Positions 1-9,715 of a DNA stretch of 64,000 nucleotides are shown here, piece after piece. Position 1 is the first letter of the stretch. Each line of letters opens with the position of its first letter. This DNA is from Chloroflexota bacterium (GTDB lineage: Bacteria > Chloroflexota > UBA6077 > FW602-bin22 > CADDYW01), in assembly GCA_902810745.1 (NCBI GenBank), contig CADDYW010000012.1:1-64000 (forward strand), given 5' to 3'. A program made the position numbers and the translations under genes. The notes under the pieces were generated by a model. The model had not been told where the DNA came from and made no database searches. It saw nothing but the letters and a program-made list of their open reading frames with translations.

Positions 1-75
1 CAATTTTCCCAAATGCGTCCACCCATCAATTTCTGCTTGACACACCACTAGGGCGATCCGTGGGATGGTTCGGCC

Positions 76-107
76 GGGCCGGGTAGACAGCGAAGGCTGC
101 CCGGCCC
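76..107. other. Strong GC hairpin in the leading intergenic stretch
   Basis: GGGCCGGGTAG at 76-86 pairs with CTGCCCGGCCC at 97-107 (11 bp with one G.U pair, 10-nt loop). It lies downstream of the minus-strand glycosidase that ends at 240, so it may help end that transcript, but there is no T-run on either side. I see no convincing gene in 1-239. Confidence 0.4.
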
Positions 108-239
108 GTCGGAGCGGTCCTTCGACCAGGGTTTCAATTCCTCGTGTGTTCGGAGCGGGACGACTGTCAAGCCGCTCCCGTGGTGCCGGGCGACGCGTGC
201 AGGCGTGCGGCGGACTACTCATCGGTGTCGTGACGATCA

Positions 240-1535
240 TTACCCCGGTTGCTTGAGGTACGGCGCGTAAAGCGCCTGGCGTGCAGCGTTCAGGGAGGTC
301 CAGTCCGCCTCGAGGACGCCGCCCGTATCCGTTGAGGTCGGGTTCAGCGCCCAGGTGATGAATCCCAGGTGGTGCTCGTCGAGGTACGAAAGGAGGGTAC
401 GCTGCCAGACCCCTCCCGCGTCGTAGCCGGTCTCCGGTGCGCCCATTTCACCAATGACGACAGGGGCGATCCGCCGCTCGGCGATGAATGCCCAGTGCTG
501 TTCCCAGATCGACGGGAGATTGCTCGGAAAGTCGGGAGCTGAGAACCAGGGCTGCGGATAGACCGAGGGCCCGTACTCGTGCGGACTGTAGACCAGCCGA
601 CCTGGCACCGAGAGCTGGAGGGGCGCCGTCGCGACATCCTGAAGCTCGCCACCGTACCAGTAGTAGACACCCTGGCGCTTTCCGATCCCCTCGACGAAGA
701 TCAACGTGTAAGGGTTGACCGCGAGGATCGCATTTCCCGCGCGCGCGGCCGCCCGTCGCCAGTCGGTTTTTGGATCGCCATTTCCCCAAGTTGCGCCGTA
801 GGGCTCGTTCTGGAGATCGAAGCCGATGACCGTGTCGTTGCCAGCGTATCGGCGTGCCAGGCGCTGCCAGTCCGCGACCCACTGATCCTCGGAGTAGGAT
901 CCATCGAACCAGAGTGGCGGCGCCGACCACGGGGAGATGCGGTGATGATCGAGGATAACCTTGAGGCCGATCGCGTGGCATTCGGCAATAATTCGGTCAA
1001 GAATCTCCAGGGCGCTCAGCCCACGCAGCTCGGGATTCGCCTGGAAGCTGATGCCAGAAGGAACGTAGCCCGGCTGGATACTGACGCTGTCGAAGGGAAT
1101 CCGAACGACGTTGTATCCGAGAGCCTTGACGTCCAGGAGAACGGCCGCGTAGTTGCGCCGATCGAGACCCTGTGGTGCTCCACCGGGCAGCTCCATCCCC
1201 GACCAGGCAACGCCTCTGATCAGAATCGGCTGACCGTTTCGGTCGACAATCTGCGAGCCGCAGGTGTGCCAATAATCGAGCGGGAGGGAACCCGAACCAC
1301 GCGCTGGCGGGAGGTGCGCGGGATCAGCGGCACAGGGCGACGAGAGACGGCGCGTCGGTGTGGCCGGAGCGCGTGGTGAAGGATGCTGTGCCACTGGCGT
1401 CACGACGGGGAGGCGGTGCAGCGGGTGCGATGCGAGCACCGTAAGGACGAGGCCGAGGAGAACGATCAGGACGATGCTGATCGTCGGCAGCCAGCTTTCC
1501 CCTGGTTTCCACTGGAAGGGAGAGGTAAACCTCAC
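240..1535 (-). CDS. Membrane-anchored GH5 glycoside hydrolase (cellulase-like)
   Basis: Predicted extracellular retaining beta-glycanase of glycoside hydrolase family 5. A longer frame runs upstream to 1787 but would overlap the divergent gene at 1707; the GTG at 1535 has a GGAGG ribosome site 7 nt before it, giving 431 aa. A single membrane segment lies near residues 17-35, followed by a Pro/Thr-rich linker and a TIM barrel from about residue 90. The acid/base Glu is in LQNEPYG (about E244) and the nucleophile Glu in VIGEMGAP (about E363); HEYG and the WALNP strand also fit GH5. It is closely similar to the enzyme at 32935-34632 but lacks that protein's CBM3. The substrate cannot be read from sequence. 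Its position opposite a glycan-type operon suggests cell-surface or self-produced polysaccharide processing, which is inference. Confidence 0.85.
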   Translation of the reverse strand: MRFTSPFQWKPGESWLPTISIVLIVLLGLVLTVLASHPLHRLPVVTPVAQHPSPRAPATPTRRLSSPCAADPAHLPPARGSGSLPLDYWHTCGSQIVDRNGQPILIRGVAWSGMELPGGAPQGLDRRNYAAVLLDVKALGYNVVRIPFDSVSIQPGYVPSGISFQANPELRGLSALEILDRIIAECHAIGLKVILDHHRISPWSAPPLWFDGSYSEDQWVADWQRLARRYAGNDTVIGFDLQNEPYGATWGNGDPKTDWRRAAARAGNAILAVNPYTLIFVEGIGKRQGVYYWYGGELQDVATAPLQLSVPGRLVYSPHEYGPSVYPQPWFSAPDFPSNLPSIWEQHWAFIAERRIAPVVIGEMGAPETGYDAGGVWQRTLLSYLDEHHLGFITWALNPTSTDTGGVLEADWTSLNAARQALYAPYLKQPG

Positions 1536-1706
1536 CGCTGCGCCTCCGCTGTCGAAGAGGAGTGGAGCATTGAGGCACGGCACGTGCCATCCCGGCAGCC
1601 GACGTGGTCCCAGGACTCGTATCCCCCGTATGGTTGGCTTGAGACTTCGTCGAGCGTCCAGTAGAATGAATCGGCTTCGTATGCAGTTCGACCGATAGGA
1701 GTTCGG

Positions 1707-2741
1707 ATGCTCAGGCGGTCCCGTTACCTGGGGTTCCTCATCACCGGCGCCTTCGTCGTTCTCCTCCTCTGGAAGACTGACGTTCACGAACTGACGACCG
1801 CCCTGGCGAGCGCGAATTACCTATGGGTGACCACAGTCGTCATCTGCACAGTCCTCAGCTACGTTCTGCGAACCCTGCGCTGGGGGAGAATCGTTCGACC
1901 TACGCGTTCGCTCCCTTTTCGAACGCTCCTTCCAGTGCTATTCATCGGCTTCATGGCCAACAATCTGCTCCCAGCCCGGATTGGCGAGCTGGTGCGAGCC
2001 TATGCGCTGGGACAGAAAACTGGCCTCAGTAAGAGCTTTGGATTGGCGACGATCCTGGTCGAGCGGCTCTGCGATGGTGTCACCCTGGTCATTGTTCTCG
2101 CAGCCGTCGCGCTTTTCGTGCCGCTTCCCCCTGTCGGGCGTGAGGCTGGCTACGTGGCCGGAGCCCTCTTCCTCGCCGCGCTGGTCGCATCATTCGCGGT
2201 TCTAGCACGCGAAGAACGGGCACTTCACCTGCTGTCTCGTTGTCTGCGCCCGCTGCCTTCTCGACTCGCGACGATGATTGGCGACAAGGCGGCTGCCTTT
2301 ATCGTCGGCCTCCGGGCGCTGCACAGTGGATGGAATCTGCTCCTGATCGCGGCATGGTCGGCGATCATCTGGTCGGTCGAGACGACGTCGTATTTCATGG
2401 TGATGAAAAGCTTTCATCCGACGATTACCGGGGGCTCGACCGTCGCGGCCGCGTTACTGATGATGGTGATGGTGAACCTCGGTACATTGATCCCCTCTGC
2501 ACCCGGCTACGTGGGAGTATTTCAATTCTTCGGGGTTATGGCTCTGGGCGTCTTCGGCGTGCCGGCGAGCGTTGCGCTGGCAATCTCGATCGTCTCGCAC
2601 GCCGCGCAGTGGGTGACTGTGACCGGAATTGGACTCGCATTTGTCGCGCGTGAGAGCATGAGCCTGGGACGACTGACAATGGATCCGAGCGCGTCGAGTG
2701 TTCCGGTGGATGCGACGAGTGGACGCTCGACCGGCGTCTGA
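1707..2741 (+). CDS. Lysylphosphatidylglycerol synthase TM region/UPF0104 flippase-like membrane protein (copy 1)
   Basis: A 344-aa polytopic membrane protein of the TIGR00374/PF03706 family (the membrane part of MprF, without its synthase domain). About 8 hydrophobic segments are visible. Family signatures are present: FIGFMANNLLPARIGELVRAY around residues 80-100, ILVERLCDG, and the late SAPGYVGVFQFF motif. Family members are proposed to move lipid-linked or glycolipid substrates across the membrane; the actual substrate is unknown. The ATG at 1707 is preceded by AGGAG 6 nt away. The next gene, a paralogue, begins 14 bp after the stop, and an FAD oxidoreductase and UDP-glucose dehydrogenase follow, so a role in surface glycan or glycolipid assembly is plausible. 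Confidence 0.85.
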   Translation: MLRRSRYLGFLITGAFVVLLLWKTDVHELTTALASANYLWVTTVVICTVLSYVLRTLRWGRIVRPTRSLPFRTLLPVLFIGFMANNLLPARIGELVRAYALGQKTGLSKSFGLATILVERLCDGVTLVIVLAAVALFVPLPPVGREAGYVAGALFLAALVASFAVLAREERALHLLSRCLRPLPSRLATMIGDKAAAFIVGLRALHSGWNLLLIAAWSAIIWSVETTSYFMVMKSFHPTITGGSTVAAALLMMVMVNLGTLIPSAPGYVGVFQFFGVMALGVFGVPASVALAISIVSHAAQWVTVTGIGLAFVARESMSLGRLTMDPSASSVPVDATSGRSTGV

Positions 2742-2755
2742 TGTAAGGATGGATC

Positions 2756-3760
2756 GTGAGCCAGCGTTGGCGTTTGATCGCGGGCACCGTCATAAGTCTG
2801 TTCTTCCTGGCCTGGGCGGCACACCTCGTCGGCAGCCTTGGAGCGATGGTGCAGTCACTCGGCCAGGCGAATTACCTGTTTCTCCTGCCGGCCCTGGTGG
2901 CCTACTTTGTCGGGGTCTGGCTTCGGGCAATTCGATGGCATTTTCTCCTCGAGCCGGTCAAGACGATCTCGGTGCGGCGCCTGTTCCCGGTCGTCGTCAT
3001 CGGATACATGGCGAATGATGTGCTGCCGGCGCGCCTCGGAGAGGTGGTTCGGGCATACGTGCTGGGGGAGCAGGAGACGATTCCCGCGACGACGACGATC
3101 GGGACGATCGTGGTGGAGAGGCTCTTCGACGGGCTGGCGATGCTGATCTTCGTCGGCGTCGTCGGGCTCGGTGTCCCGCTCAGCGCACAGATTGCCGAGA
3201 TTTTCCGCGTCGCGGCGGTACTCTTCGTCGGCGTGCTGATCATTCTCTTCGTCGTCGGGTCATCACGGTCCCGCGCCGTCGCCGTGCTGCAGCGCCTCGA
3301 TCACAGCCTGCCGGCATCGCTACAGGGACGAGTAATTCGCATCGCGGATCGTTTCCTGCACGGCCTCGGGTCTCTGCAGAGTGGTCGGCTGGCGATGCTG
3401 GTCCTGCTGCTGTCGCTGGGCGCCTGGCTCTGCGAGTCGACGATGTATTTCATCATTGCGCTCGGCTTTGGTCTGGGGCTTGGATTCCCCGCGTACGTGC
3501 TCACCGCCGCGGTCGCAAATCTTGGAGCGATGGTGCCGGCCGCGCCGGGGTACGTGGGAACATTCGACCTGCTTGCCGTCGCGAGCCTGCGCCTGTTTGC
3601 CGCGAACCCGGCCGAGGCCGGTGGCTACGTTCTGGTGTTGCACGCGGCGTTACTCATCCCAGTAACGCTGCTCGGGTTCTTCTATCTCTGGCGCGCGAAC
3701 ATCTCCTTGAGGACGTTGGGCCAGCGCGCTACAGTTGCATCTACCGAGGAAGTATCGTGA
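2756..3760 (+). CDS. Lysylphosphatidylglycerol synthase TM region/UPF0104 flippase-like membrane protein (copy 2)
   Basis: A 334-aa paralogue of the preceding gene with the same architecture: N-terminal membrane anchor, VIGYMANDVLPARLGEVVRAY, VVERLFDG and AAPGYVGTFDLL. The start is a GTG at 2756 with AAGGA about 7 nt upstream. Its last 4 bases overlap the GTG of the FAD oxidoreductase (GTGA), so translation of the two is probably coupled. Two diverged tandem copies suggest either a heteromeric translocator or two related substrates; the sequence does not decide between these. Confidence 0.85.
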   Translation: MSQRWRLIAGTVISLFFLAWAAHLVGSLGAMVQSLGQANYLFLLPALVAYFVGVWLRAIRWHFLLEPVKTISVRRLFPVVVIGYMANDVLPARLGEVVRAYVLGEQETIPATTTIGTIVVERLFDGLAMLIFVGVVGLGVPLSAQIAEIFRVAAVLFVGVLIILFVVGSSRSRAVAVLQRLDHSLPASLQGRVIRIADRFLHGLGSLQSGRLAMLVLLLSLGAWLCESTMYFIIALGFGLGLGFPAYVLTAAVANLGAMVPAAPGYVGTFDLLAVASLRLFAANPAEAGGYVLVLHAALLIPVTLLGFFYLWRANISLRTLGQRATVASTEEVS

Positions 3761-5082
3761 CCGAAAAGTGGCCGATGGATCGTCCGCTGCACGTTGGAGT
3801 GATTGGAGGGGGAGCCCTCGGGCTGTCCGTGGCATACCGGCTTGCGCAGGCCGGCGCCGCCGTGACGATACTCGAGAAGGAAAGTATCATCGGCGGTCTG
3901 GCGGCTTCATTTCCGGTCGGCGGAGCCTATCTCGAAAAGTTCTATCACCATCTGTTCCGCTCCGACCGCGTCATCACGGAGCTCATCTATGAGCTCGGGC
4001 TCGGAGATAAACTCGTCTGGAAGAAGGCGACGACCGGCAACCTGATTGGCGGCAAGATCCGTCGGATGGACCCGATCCGCATCCTGACTTCGTCGGTTCT
4101 CCCCCTCTCCGATCGGCTGCGCTTCTTTTCCGCGATGGCCTACCTGAAGCTCATGTCCGATTACCGCCGATTCGAGGGCATCACGGCGGTGGAGTGGGTC
4201 GAGAAACACATGGGCCGCCAGACCTACGAGGTGATCTGGCGGCCGTTGTTCGAGTCGAAGTTTGGCGAGCACTACCGCTCGATCGCGATGCCGTGGTTCT
4301 GGTCGCGCGTGTACTGTCGCAGCTTGTCTCTTGGCTATCTGCGGGGCGGATTTCATCAGCTCTACGTAGCCCTCGAGCAGCGCGTACGGACACTTGGCGG
4401 TGAGATTCGGACCGGCCAGGCAGTCGAGCGCATCGAAGCCGCGCCAGGAGGTCGTGTGCGTGTCGTCGCCGAGGGCGTCGCGACCGAGTTCGATCGGGTC
4501 GTCTGCACGTTGCCAACTCGGCTATTTATGAAAGTGACGGCGGGCCTTCCTGAGGACTACCGCACCCGCTATGATTGGGGCGACTTCCACGGTGCACTCT
4601 GCGTTATCCTGTCGCTCGATCGCAAGTTTGACGACTTCTACTGGCTGAGCATCAACGATCCGGGATTCCCATTCCTGGTCGTCGTCGATCACAGCAACTT
4701 CATGCCGGTCGAGGACTACGGTGGTCAACGCCTGATGTACCTGGGTAATTATCTCCCGATGACGGATCGACGATTCACGATGAGCGACCAGGAACTCCTG
4801 GACTGGTACCTCCCGTACCTCGCGAAAATCAATCCCAGCTTCGATCGATCCTGGGTGAAGAATGCCTGGGTATTCAAGGCTCCATACGCTCAACCGATCG
4901 TCACCGTTGATTACTCTCAGCACATACCACCGCACGAAACGCCAATTCCCGGTCTATTTCTCGCAAATATGTTCCAGGTCTATCCCCAGGATCGCGGACA
5001 GAACTACAGCATCCAGATGGGCTACCGCGTGGCAGACCTGGCGCTCAGGGCCCGGATAACTTCAGAGGCAAAGGTGGGATAA
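3757..5082 (+). CDS. NAD(P)/FAD-dependent oxidoreductase, amine oxidase/protoporphyrinogen-oxidase-like fold
   Basis: A 441-aa flavoprotein. It opens with a Rossmann dinucleotide motif, [20 protein letters not shown] (residues about 13-32), followed by the acidic strand end TILEKES and the GGLAAS motif of the amine-oxidase superfamily. The C-terminal region has the [14 protein letters not shown] segment typical of related proteins in polysaccharide and carotenoid clusters. It is soluble as judged by sequence. The reaction is unknown; relatives include UDP-galactopyranose mutase-like, HpnE-like and desaturase-like enzymes. It overlaps the upstream flippase by 4 bp and precedes UDP-glucose dehydrogenase by 4 bp, so a sugar- or isoprenoid-lipid modification step is a reasonable guess. 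Confidence 0.8.
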   Translation: MTEKWPMDRPLHVGVIGGGALGLSVAYRLAQAGAAVTILEKESIIGGLAASFPVGGAYLEKFYHHLFRSDRVITELIYELGLGDKLVWKKATTGNLIGGKIRRMDPIRILTSSVLPLSDRLRFFSAMAYLKLMSDYRRFEGITAVEWVEKHMGRQTYEVIWRPLFESKFGEHYRSIAMPWFWSRVYCRSLSLGYLRGGFHQLYVALEQRVRTLGGEIRTGQAVERIEAAPGGRVRVVAEGVATEFDRVVCTLPTRLFMKVTAGLPEDYRTRYDWGDFHGALCVILSLDRKFDDFYWLSINDPGFPFLVVVDHSNFMPVEDYGGQRLMYLGNYLPMTDRRFTMSDQELLDWYLPYLAKINPSFDRSWVKNAWVFKAPYAQPIVTVDYSQHIPPHETPIPGLFLANMFQVYPQDRGQNYSIQMGYRVADLALRARITSEAKVG

Positions 5083-5086
5083 CGAG

Positions 5087-6427
5087 ATGGCGAACATCTG
5101 CGTCATCGGCGGCGCCGGCTACGTCGGCTTGACGACCGGCGCGTGCTTTGCGGACCTCGGAAACTCGGTCGTGTGCCTGGACGTGAACCAGGAGAAGATT
5201 GCCAACCTGCGCCGGGGTGTCCTTCCAATCTACGAGCCCGGGCTCGAGGAGATGGTGGTGCGCAACCAGGACGCGGGACGGCTGCGCTTCACCGACGATT
5301 ATGCTGATGCGCTGGCCGATGCCGAGTTCGCCTTTATCGCGGTCGACACTCCCTCGGACCTTGACGGCGGTGCAGATCTGCTTCACCTCCGAGAAGCCGC
5401 CGCAAGCATCGCGCGCGCGATGCGGCGGCCGTTGATCATCGTCAACAAGAGCACGGTTCCCGTGGGTGCGGGAGATCTGGTCGCCGGTATCGTGGCGCAG
5501 AACCGCACGGTGGACGTGCCGTTCAGCGTTGTCTCGAATCCCGAGTTCCTGAGGGAAGGAACCGCGATCCAGGACTGTCTGAATCCAGACCGGATCATCC
5601 TCGGTGCGTCGGATCGGTCCGCCGCCGAGCGAGTTGCCCAGCTTTACCAGTCGCTGAACGCGCCTATCCTGATTACCGATCTGCATACCGCCGAAATGAT
5701 CAAGTACGCCTCGAACTCATTCCTGGCGACGAAGATTTCGTTCATCAACGAAATCGCGGCGATTTGCGAGAAGGTCGGAGCGAATGTGAAGGAAGTATCC
5801 CGTGGGATGGGGCTGGACCGGCGCATCGGCGAAGCCTACCTCGACGCGGGTCTCGGCTGGGGCGGATCGTGCTTTCCGAAGGATGTCCGGGCGCTCGAAT
5901 ATATGGCCGCCGCGAATGGGTGTCATCCGCAGCTGCTGCGCGCGGTTATGGACATCAACCGAGATCAGCGGCGTCGTCTGGTGCAGAGGATCCGCGAGGC
6001 ACTCGGCGGCTCGCTCGATAACCGTCGCGTAGGCGTGCTGGGCCTGTCATTCAAGCCAAATACCGACGATATGCGCGACGCTCCATCGCTCACCGTTATT
6101 CGGCAGCTTCAGAACGAGGGAGCGATTGTCACGGCGTTCGATCCGGTCGCGATGCGCAATGCCGAGAAGCTACTCCCGAAGGTCAAGTTCGGGAAGACCC
6201 CGTATGATGTCGCTCACGATGCCGATGCGCTGACGATACTGACCGAGTGGAACGAGTTCAAGCAGCTCGACCTCGCGCGGGTCCGTGAGATCATGGCGCG
6301 GCCGATCATCGTCGACGGACGCAATGTCTATGATCCGGAGCGCATGCGCACACTGGGCTTCACCTACATCAGCATTGGACGCCTACCGGTAGGTGTCTCC
6401 AGCCTCGAGATGGCTACGACGCCGTGA
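5087..6427 (+). CDS. UDP-glucose 6-dehydrogenase
   Basis: Oxidises UDP-glucose to UDP-glucuronate with two NAD+, supplying uronic acid for exopolysaccharide or glycolipids. The 446 aa length is normal for the family. Visible motifs are the NAD-binding [11 protein letters not shown] near residue 8, [20 protein letters not shown], the lysine region [15 protein letters not shown] (K206), and the catalytic cysteine in GGSCFPKD (about C262). The C-terminal UDP-binding domain has [16 protein letters not shown]. Other nucleotide-sugar dehydrogenases (UDP-ManNAc or GDP-mannose) share this frame, but [11 protein letters not shown] best fits the glucose enzyme. It is the fourth gene of the run starting at 1707. 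Confidence 0.92.
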   Translation: MANICVIGGAGYVGLTTGACFADLGNSVVCLDVNQEKIANLRRGVLPIYEPGLEEMVVRNQDAGRLRFTDDYADALADAEFAFIAVDTPSDLDGGADLLHLREAAASIARAMRRPLIIVNKSTVPVGAGDLVAGIVAQNRTVDVPFSVVSNPEFLREGTAIQDCLNPDRIILGASDRSAAERVAQLYQSLNAPILITDLHTAEMIKYASNSFLATKISFINEIAAICEKVGANVKEVSRGMGLDRRIGEAYLDAGLGWGGSCFPKDVRALEYMAAANGCHPQLLRAVMDINRDQRRRLVQRIREALGGSLDNRRVGVLGLSFKPNTDDMRDAPSLTVIRQLQNEGAIVTAFDPVAMRNAEKLLPKVKFGKTPYDVAHDADALTILTEWNEFKQLDLARVREIMARPIIVDGRNVYDPERMRTLGFTYISIGRLPVGVSSLEMATTP

Positions 6428-6445
6428 GGCAGGCGGGGATCGGCG

Positions 6446-6937
6446 ATGATACGAGTCGCATCGGCGGATGATACCAAAGTTATCTGCGAGCTAATCCGCG
6501 GGCTGGCGGAGTATGAGCGCCTGACACATGCCGTGGTTTTCGACGAGGACCAAATGCGCGCCTTTCTCTTCGGTCCACGACCCTACGCAGAGGTGCTGCT
6601 TGCCGAAGAGGATGGTCAGGTCGTCGGCTTCGCCCTGTTTTTTCACAATTTCTCGACGTTCCAGGGCCGGCCGGGTATCTACCTCGAGGATATCTTCGTT
6701 CGCCCGGAATACCGCGGCCGAGGCCACGGTAAAGCGCTACTCTCGACGATCGCGCGGCTCGCGGTCGAGCGAGGCTGTGGGCGCGTCGAGTGGTCCGTAC
6801 TGAACTGGAACGAGCCATCGATCGCCTTCTACCGTTCGCTGGGGGCGGTCCCCCTGGACGAATGGACGACGTATCGGCTGAGCGGAGACAACCTGAGGGC
6901 GCTCGCTGCCACGAGTACGACTGCGCTTCAGACGTGA
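6446..6937 (+). CDS. GNAT acetyltransferase, spermidine/thialysine acetyltransferase-like
   Basis: A 163-aa single-domain GNAT enzyme. The order of motifs matches the SSAT-like subgroup: an N-terminal RVASADDTKVICELIRGLA helix, the GIYLEDIFVRPEYRGRGHGKAL acetyl-CoA-binding region (about residues 76-97) and WNEPSIAFYRSLGA near 128. SSAT-type enzymes acetylate polyamines or lysine-like amines; which one applies here cannot be read. It follows UDP-glucose dehydrogenase by 18 bp and could be co-transcribed. It converges on the PIG-L gene. Confidence 0.82.
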   Translation: MIRVASADDTKVICELIRGLAEYERLTHAVVFDEDQMRAFLFGPRPYAEVLLAEEDGQVVGFALFFHNFSTFQGRPGIYLEDIFVRPEYRGRGHGKALLSTIARLAVERGCGRVEWSVLNWNEPSIAFYRSLGAVPLDEWTTYRLSGDNLRALAATSTTALQT

Positions 6938-7042
6938 GCTGCCCGCCGGACACTCGTATCTCGTAGCGGCGTGGAGAGTTGGCCTCCCTGCTCGATAACG
7001 AAGCTTTCGACGTCCCGTCCGCCCCCGATGAACCCCGTTGCC

Positions 7043-7882
7043 TCAGCTCGCGGCCGGGAAAAATGGGAAGAGACGCCGTAGCTCCTCCTCGCTTGGCTGG
7101 GAGCCGTACTCGCAGATCTCGAACGCCTCGGCATAGCGAATCGTGTCAGCGCGCGTCGCGCCGTACCACCGCGCGAGGACGGCCCGATGCTGGTTGGCGA
7201 CGCTCTCGAAGCGCGCGGTGTATCGCTCGGCCAGCCACTTTCGCCGCGCGGCCTCGTCCACGGGGATGCTGCCCTGGTACCCGGCGTTGTACGGCAGCCA
7301 CTCGTAGACCTGCGACGTGTGGCAATGGAGGGCATCCAGCTTCTTCTCGATGACCGGTCCGACGTCGACGGCGACGTCCGGGCTAAATGGATAGGGATGC
7401 CGAAATCGATCGCTCACGTACGCGATCACCGGGTTTCGTGTCAGGTGATTGGTCAGCGACACGATATTCGGGACGGTGACCATGTAGGCTGCATCCTGGA
7501 CCAGAATGCTGGTGTAGCGGTGATCCGGATGGTAGTCGTTCGGCCGCGGCCCCAGGATGAGATCCGGCTCGAACTCACGGATGATCCGAATGACCTTCCG
7601 ACGGTTCTCCAGCGTTGGTTCGAGCTCGCCGTCGTGATTGTCGAGCACCTGGTACTCGGTTAGCCCGAGCACGCGCGCGACCGCCTGCGCCTCGGCATAA
7701 CGGCGGCGGGCGAGCTCGACACCGCCAATTTCGTGATGGCCCGCGTCGCCATTGGTCAGCGACACAAACTTGACCCGGTGTCCTTGCTGGCTGTAGAGGG
7801 CGGCAACGCCCCCCGCCGAGAAGTCCGGGTCGTCCGGATGGGCGCCGAAGACGAGGATGTGAAGAGGGCGAGGAGTGCTCAC
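7043..7882 (-). CDS. PIG-L/LmbE family deacetylase
   Basis: A zinc-dependent N-deacetylase of the PIG-L family, which acts on GlcNAc-type sugars in mycothiol, bacillithiol and glycolipid pathways. The GTG at 7882 has a very strong AAGGAGG site just upstream, giving 279 aa; the open frame extends further but that part has no family similarity. Metal-binding motifs are clear: GAHPDD near residue 13 and PNDYHPDHRYT near 125. The subgroup with a long C-terminal part and HTSQVYEWLP is common among uncharacterised bacterial members. It sits beside no obvious thiol-biosynthesis gene, so the substrate is open. Confidence 0.88.
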   Translation of the reverse strand: MSTPRPLHILVFGAHPDDPDFSAGGVAALYSQQGHRVKFVSLTNGDAGHHEIGGVELARRRYAEAQAVARVLGLTEYQVLDNHDGELEPTLENRRKVIRIIREFEPDLILGPRPNDYHPDHRYTSILVQDAAYMVTVPNIVSLTNHLTRNPVIAYVSDRFRHPYPFSPDVAVDVGPVIEKKLDALHCHTSQVYEWLPYNAGYQGSIPVDEAARRKWLAERYTARFESVANQHRAVLARWYGATRADTIRYAEAFEICEYGSQPSEEELRRLFPFFPAAS

Positions 7883-8150
7883 ACGACCTCCTTCCGTTGG
7901 AGTGTTCGCCGCGGATCGATCGGGCGGGGTGCTCGGGAAAGCTCTGGCAAGCTGCCCCGCCTTCGCCAGCGTTCCCCTTTCACCCTGGTTATCGTACCAT
8001 ACTCGATCCAGGCAGGCGGCCCTCTTCAACGAGCGTCGGCGACCCCGGCTTGAGCCCTCCCACGCGGACGGCCGGCGTGCCACAGTCTTCGGTTCGCCGT
8101 GGAGTGCACGGCACGGGAACGCGAGCGAGTGGTTCACTGCGAAGATGCCG

Positions 8151-8663
8151 TCAGGTCGAGGGCCGGCGCGCGTGAGCGTGGTGGAGATGCTCCAGATCCA
8201 GAATCACCTCTCCGTCGATGATCATGAACGGAACACGCCGCTGCGAGGCGTCCGGAAACTCCCGCCGTCGGTCGCGAAAGACGTCGTTTGAGACGATTGG
8301 CAGATGCTCGCGTTCCGCGAGGGCGAGCAAGAAGTAGTCGGCCTGCGTGCCAGCGGGCGCCTGGAGGATTTGGCCGGATTGCTCCAGCGCGTCGAGCTCT
8401 TCGGGATGATCGACCTCGTGCCTCAGCGAGGCATCCGCAATGAAGACCGGCTCGTAACCCAGGTTAACAAGGGCCCTGCGCATGCGAATGAGATTGTCGA
8501 CGCTACCTCGATCGCCCGGTTGGTCGTGATTCGTAAAGGCAACGTTGGCCGCGTCGACGAGGATCTGCTTTGTCCGCCTCGCGGTCGCAGAGGGTTCCTT
8601 CCAGTGAGGGTGTCTATGACGATGGACACGCCGGGGGTGATCGGCGGAGCGATGATGGCTCAT
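8151..8663 (-). CDS. Zc3h12a-like NYN/PIN-fold ribonuclease domain protein
   Basis: A 170-aa protein whose residues 33-150 look like the Zc3h12a-type (Regnase) NYN nuclease domain. Acidic residues sit at the expected places: D37 in ILVDAANVAF, D77 in VFIADASLR, D109 in GTQADYFLLALA and D127 in IVSNDVFRDRRREF. An N-terminal His/Arg-rich tail (residues 2-30) could bind nucleic acid. The start at 8663 is chosen for its GAGGAG site 7 nt upstream; the frame continues to 8774. The target RNA is unknown. It is divergent from the gene at 8777, with 113 bp between start codons for both promoters. Confidence 0.8.
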   Translation of the reverse strand: MSHHRSADHPRRVHRHRHPHWKEPSATARRTKQILVDAANVAFTNHDQPGDRGSVDNLIRMRRALVNLGYEPVFIADASLRHEVDHPEELDALEQSGQILQAPAGTQADYFLLALAEREHLPIVSNDVFRDRRREFPDASQRRVPFMIIDGEVILDLEHLHHAHARRPST

Positions 8664-8776
8664 CGACTTCTCCTCATCGGGGCGACGCGCGCCACGCTTC
8701 CGAATGGCTCGGTGCACAGCGCACGCCAGCCGGGAGTTGTGATAGCATGGGCGCGAATCAAGATCGGAGCACACTC

Positions 8777-9715
8777 GTGAACATCTGTCTTGTGGGATAC
8801 GGATCGATCGCGCGTGCCCACGTGCAGGCGCTGGCCGGGGAGCCCGTCACCTTCCACACCGTGATGGGGCGATTGGCCGAGCCGACGGCCGCGTTCGCGG
8901 AAGAGTTCGGCTTTCGGCGGCATACGACTGACCTCGACGAGGCACTCGCGGATCCTGCAATCGACGCGGTGCTGATCACGTCCCCTACGGATCTCCACGC
9001 GCAGCAGACCGAGAAGGCGCTACGGGCGGGAAAGCACGCGCTCGTCGAGATTCCGCTGGCCACATCGCTGACCGACGTGGATGCCCTGAGCGCGGTGGCT
9101 CGCGAAAACCGGCGGTGTCTGATGGTCTGCCACACGCAGCGGTACTACCCACCGCTGGTCGAGGCGCGTCGGTGGATAACGGAGGGCCGGCTGCACGTGT
9201 ACCACCTCTGCGTGCGCTACGGCTTTCTTCGTCGCGAGAATGTGAACTGGATGGGCCGTCGGCGCAGCTGGACTGACAACCTCCTCTGGCACCACGGCTG
9301 CCACGCGGTCGACACGGCCCTCTGGCTTCTTGGAGCGACAGAGGTCAGCGTGGCCAGCCAGGTGGCGCGACCCTCACACCACCTCAACATTCCGATGGAT
9401 CTGGACATTCTGATGCGTACGCCCGAAGACCAGCTCATCGCCGTCAGCTTATCGTACAACACCAAGATCTCTTACAACGAGTACCTCCTCATTGGCGAGG
9501 AGACGACGCTTCTGGCGACGAACAACCGCCTGACGTCGCCGGAGGGCGTCCTGGTCGATACGACGCAGGCCGAACCGGCTCCGAGCTCGATTCAGCTTCA
9601 GGACCGCGAATTCCTTGCTGCCGTGCGCGAAGGGCGCGAACCGGCGATCAGCGCGAGCGCAGTCCGACCCGCCATGCGCGTCCTTCAGCTGGTGCAGGAT
9701 GCCGCGCGTACGTAA
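8777..9715 (+). CDS. Gfo/Idh/MocA family oxidoreductase-like protein
   Basis: A 312-aa protein with an N-terminal NAD(P)-binding fold (VGYGSIARAHVQAL, residues 6-19) and a C-terminal beta-sheet dimerisation domain containing WHHGCHAVDTALWLLG. The GTG start at 8777 has GGAG 8 nt upstream. The family oxidises or rearranges sugars, inositols and related cyclitols. The usual EKP motif, whose Lys is catalytic, reads E91-I92-P93 here, so the usual chemistry may be lost or changed. The following DUF1786 gene is 172 bp away. Confidence 0.82.
   Translation: MNICLVGYGSIARAHVQALAGEPVTFHTVMGRLAEPTAAFAEEFGFRRHTTDLDEALADPAIDAVLITSPTDLHAQQTEKALRAGKHALVEIPLATSLTDVDALSAVARENRRCLMVCHTQRYYPPLVEARRWITEGRLHVYHLCVRYGFLRRENVNWMGRRRSWTDNLLWHHGCHAVDTALWLLGATEVSVASQVARPSHHLNIPMDLDILMRTPEDQLIAVSLSYNTKISYNEYLLIGEETTLLATNNRLTSPEGVLVDTTQAEPAPSSIQLQDREFLAAVREGREPAISASAVRPAMRVLQLVQDAART

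Noticed and set aside
37-65. TTGACA near the window start as a promoter
   Set aside because: No acceptable -10 at 16-19 bp and no credible gene on the plus strand downstream.
65-256. Small plus-strand open frame in the first intergenic stretch
   Set aside because: Arg/Gly/Ser-rich composition typical of high-GC noncoding frames and no ribosome site.
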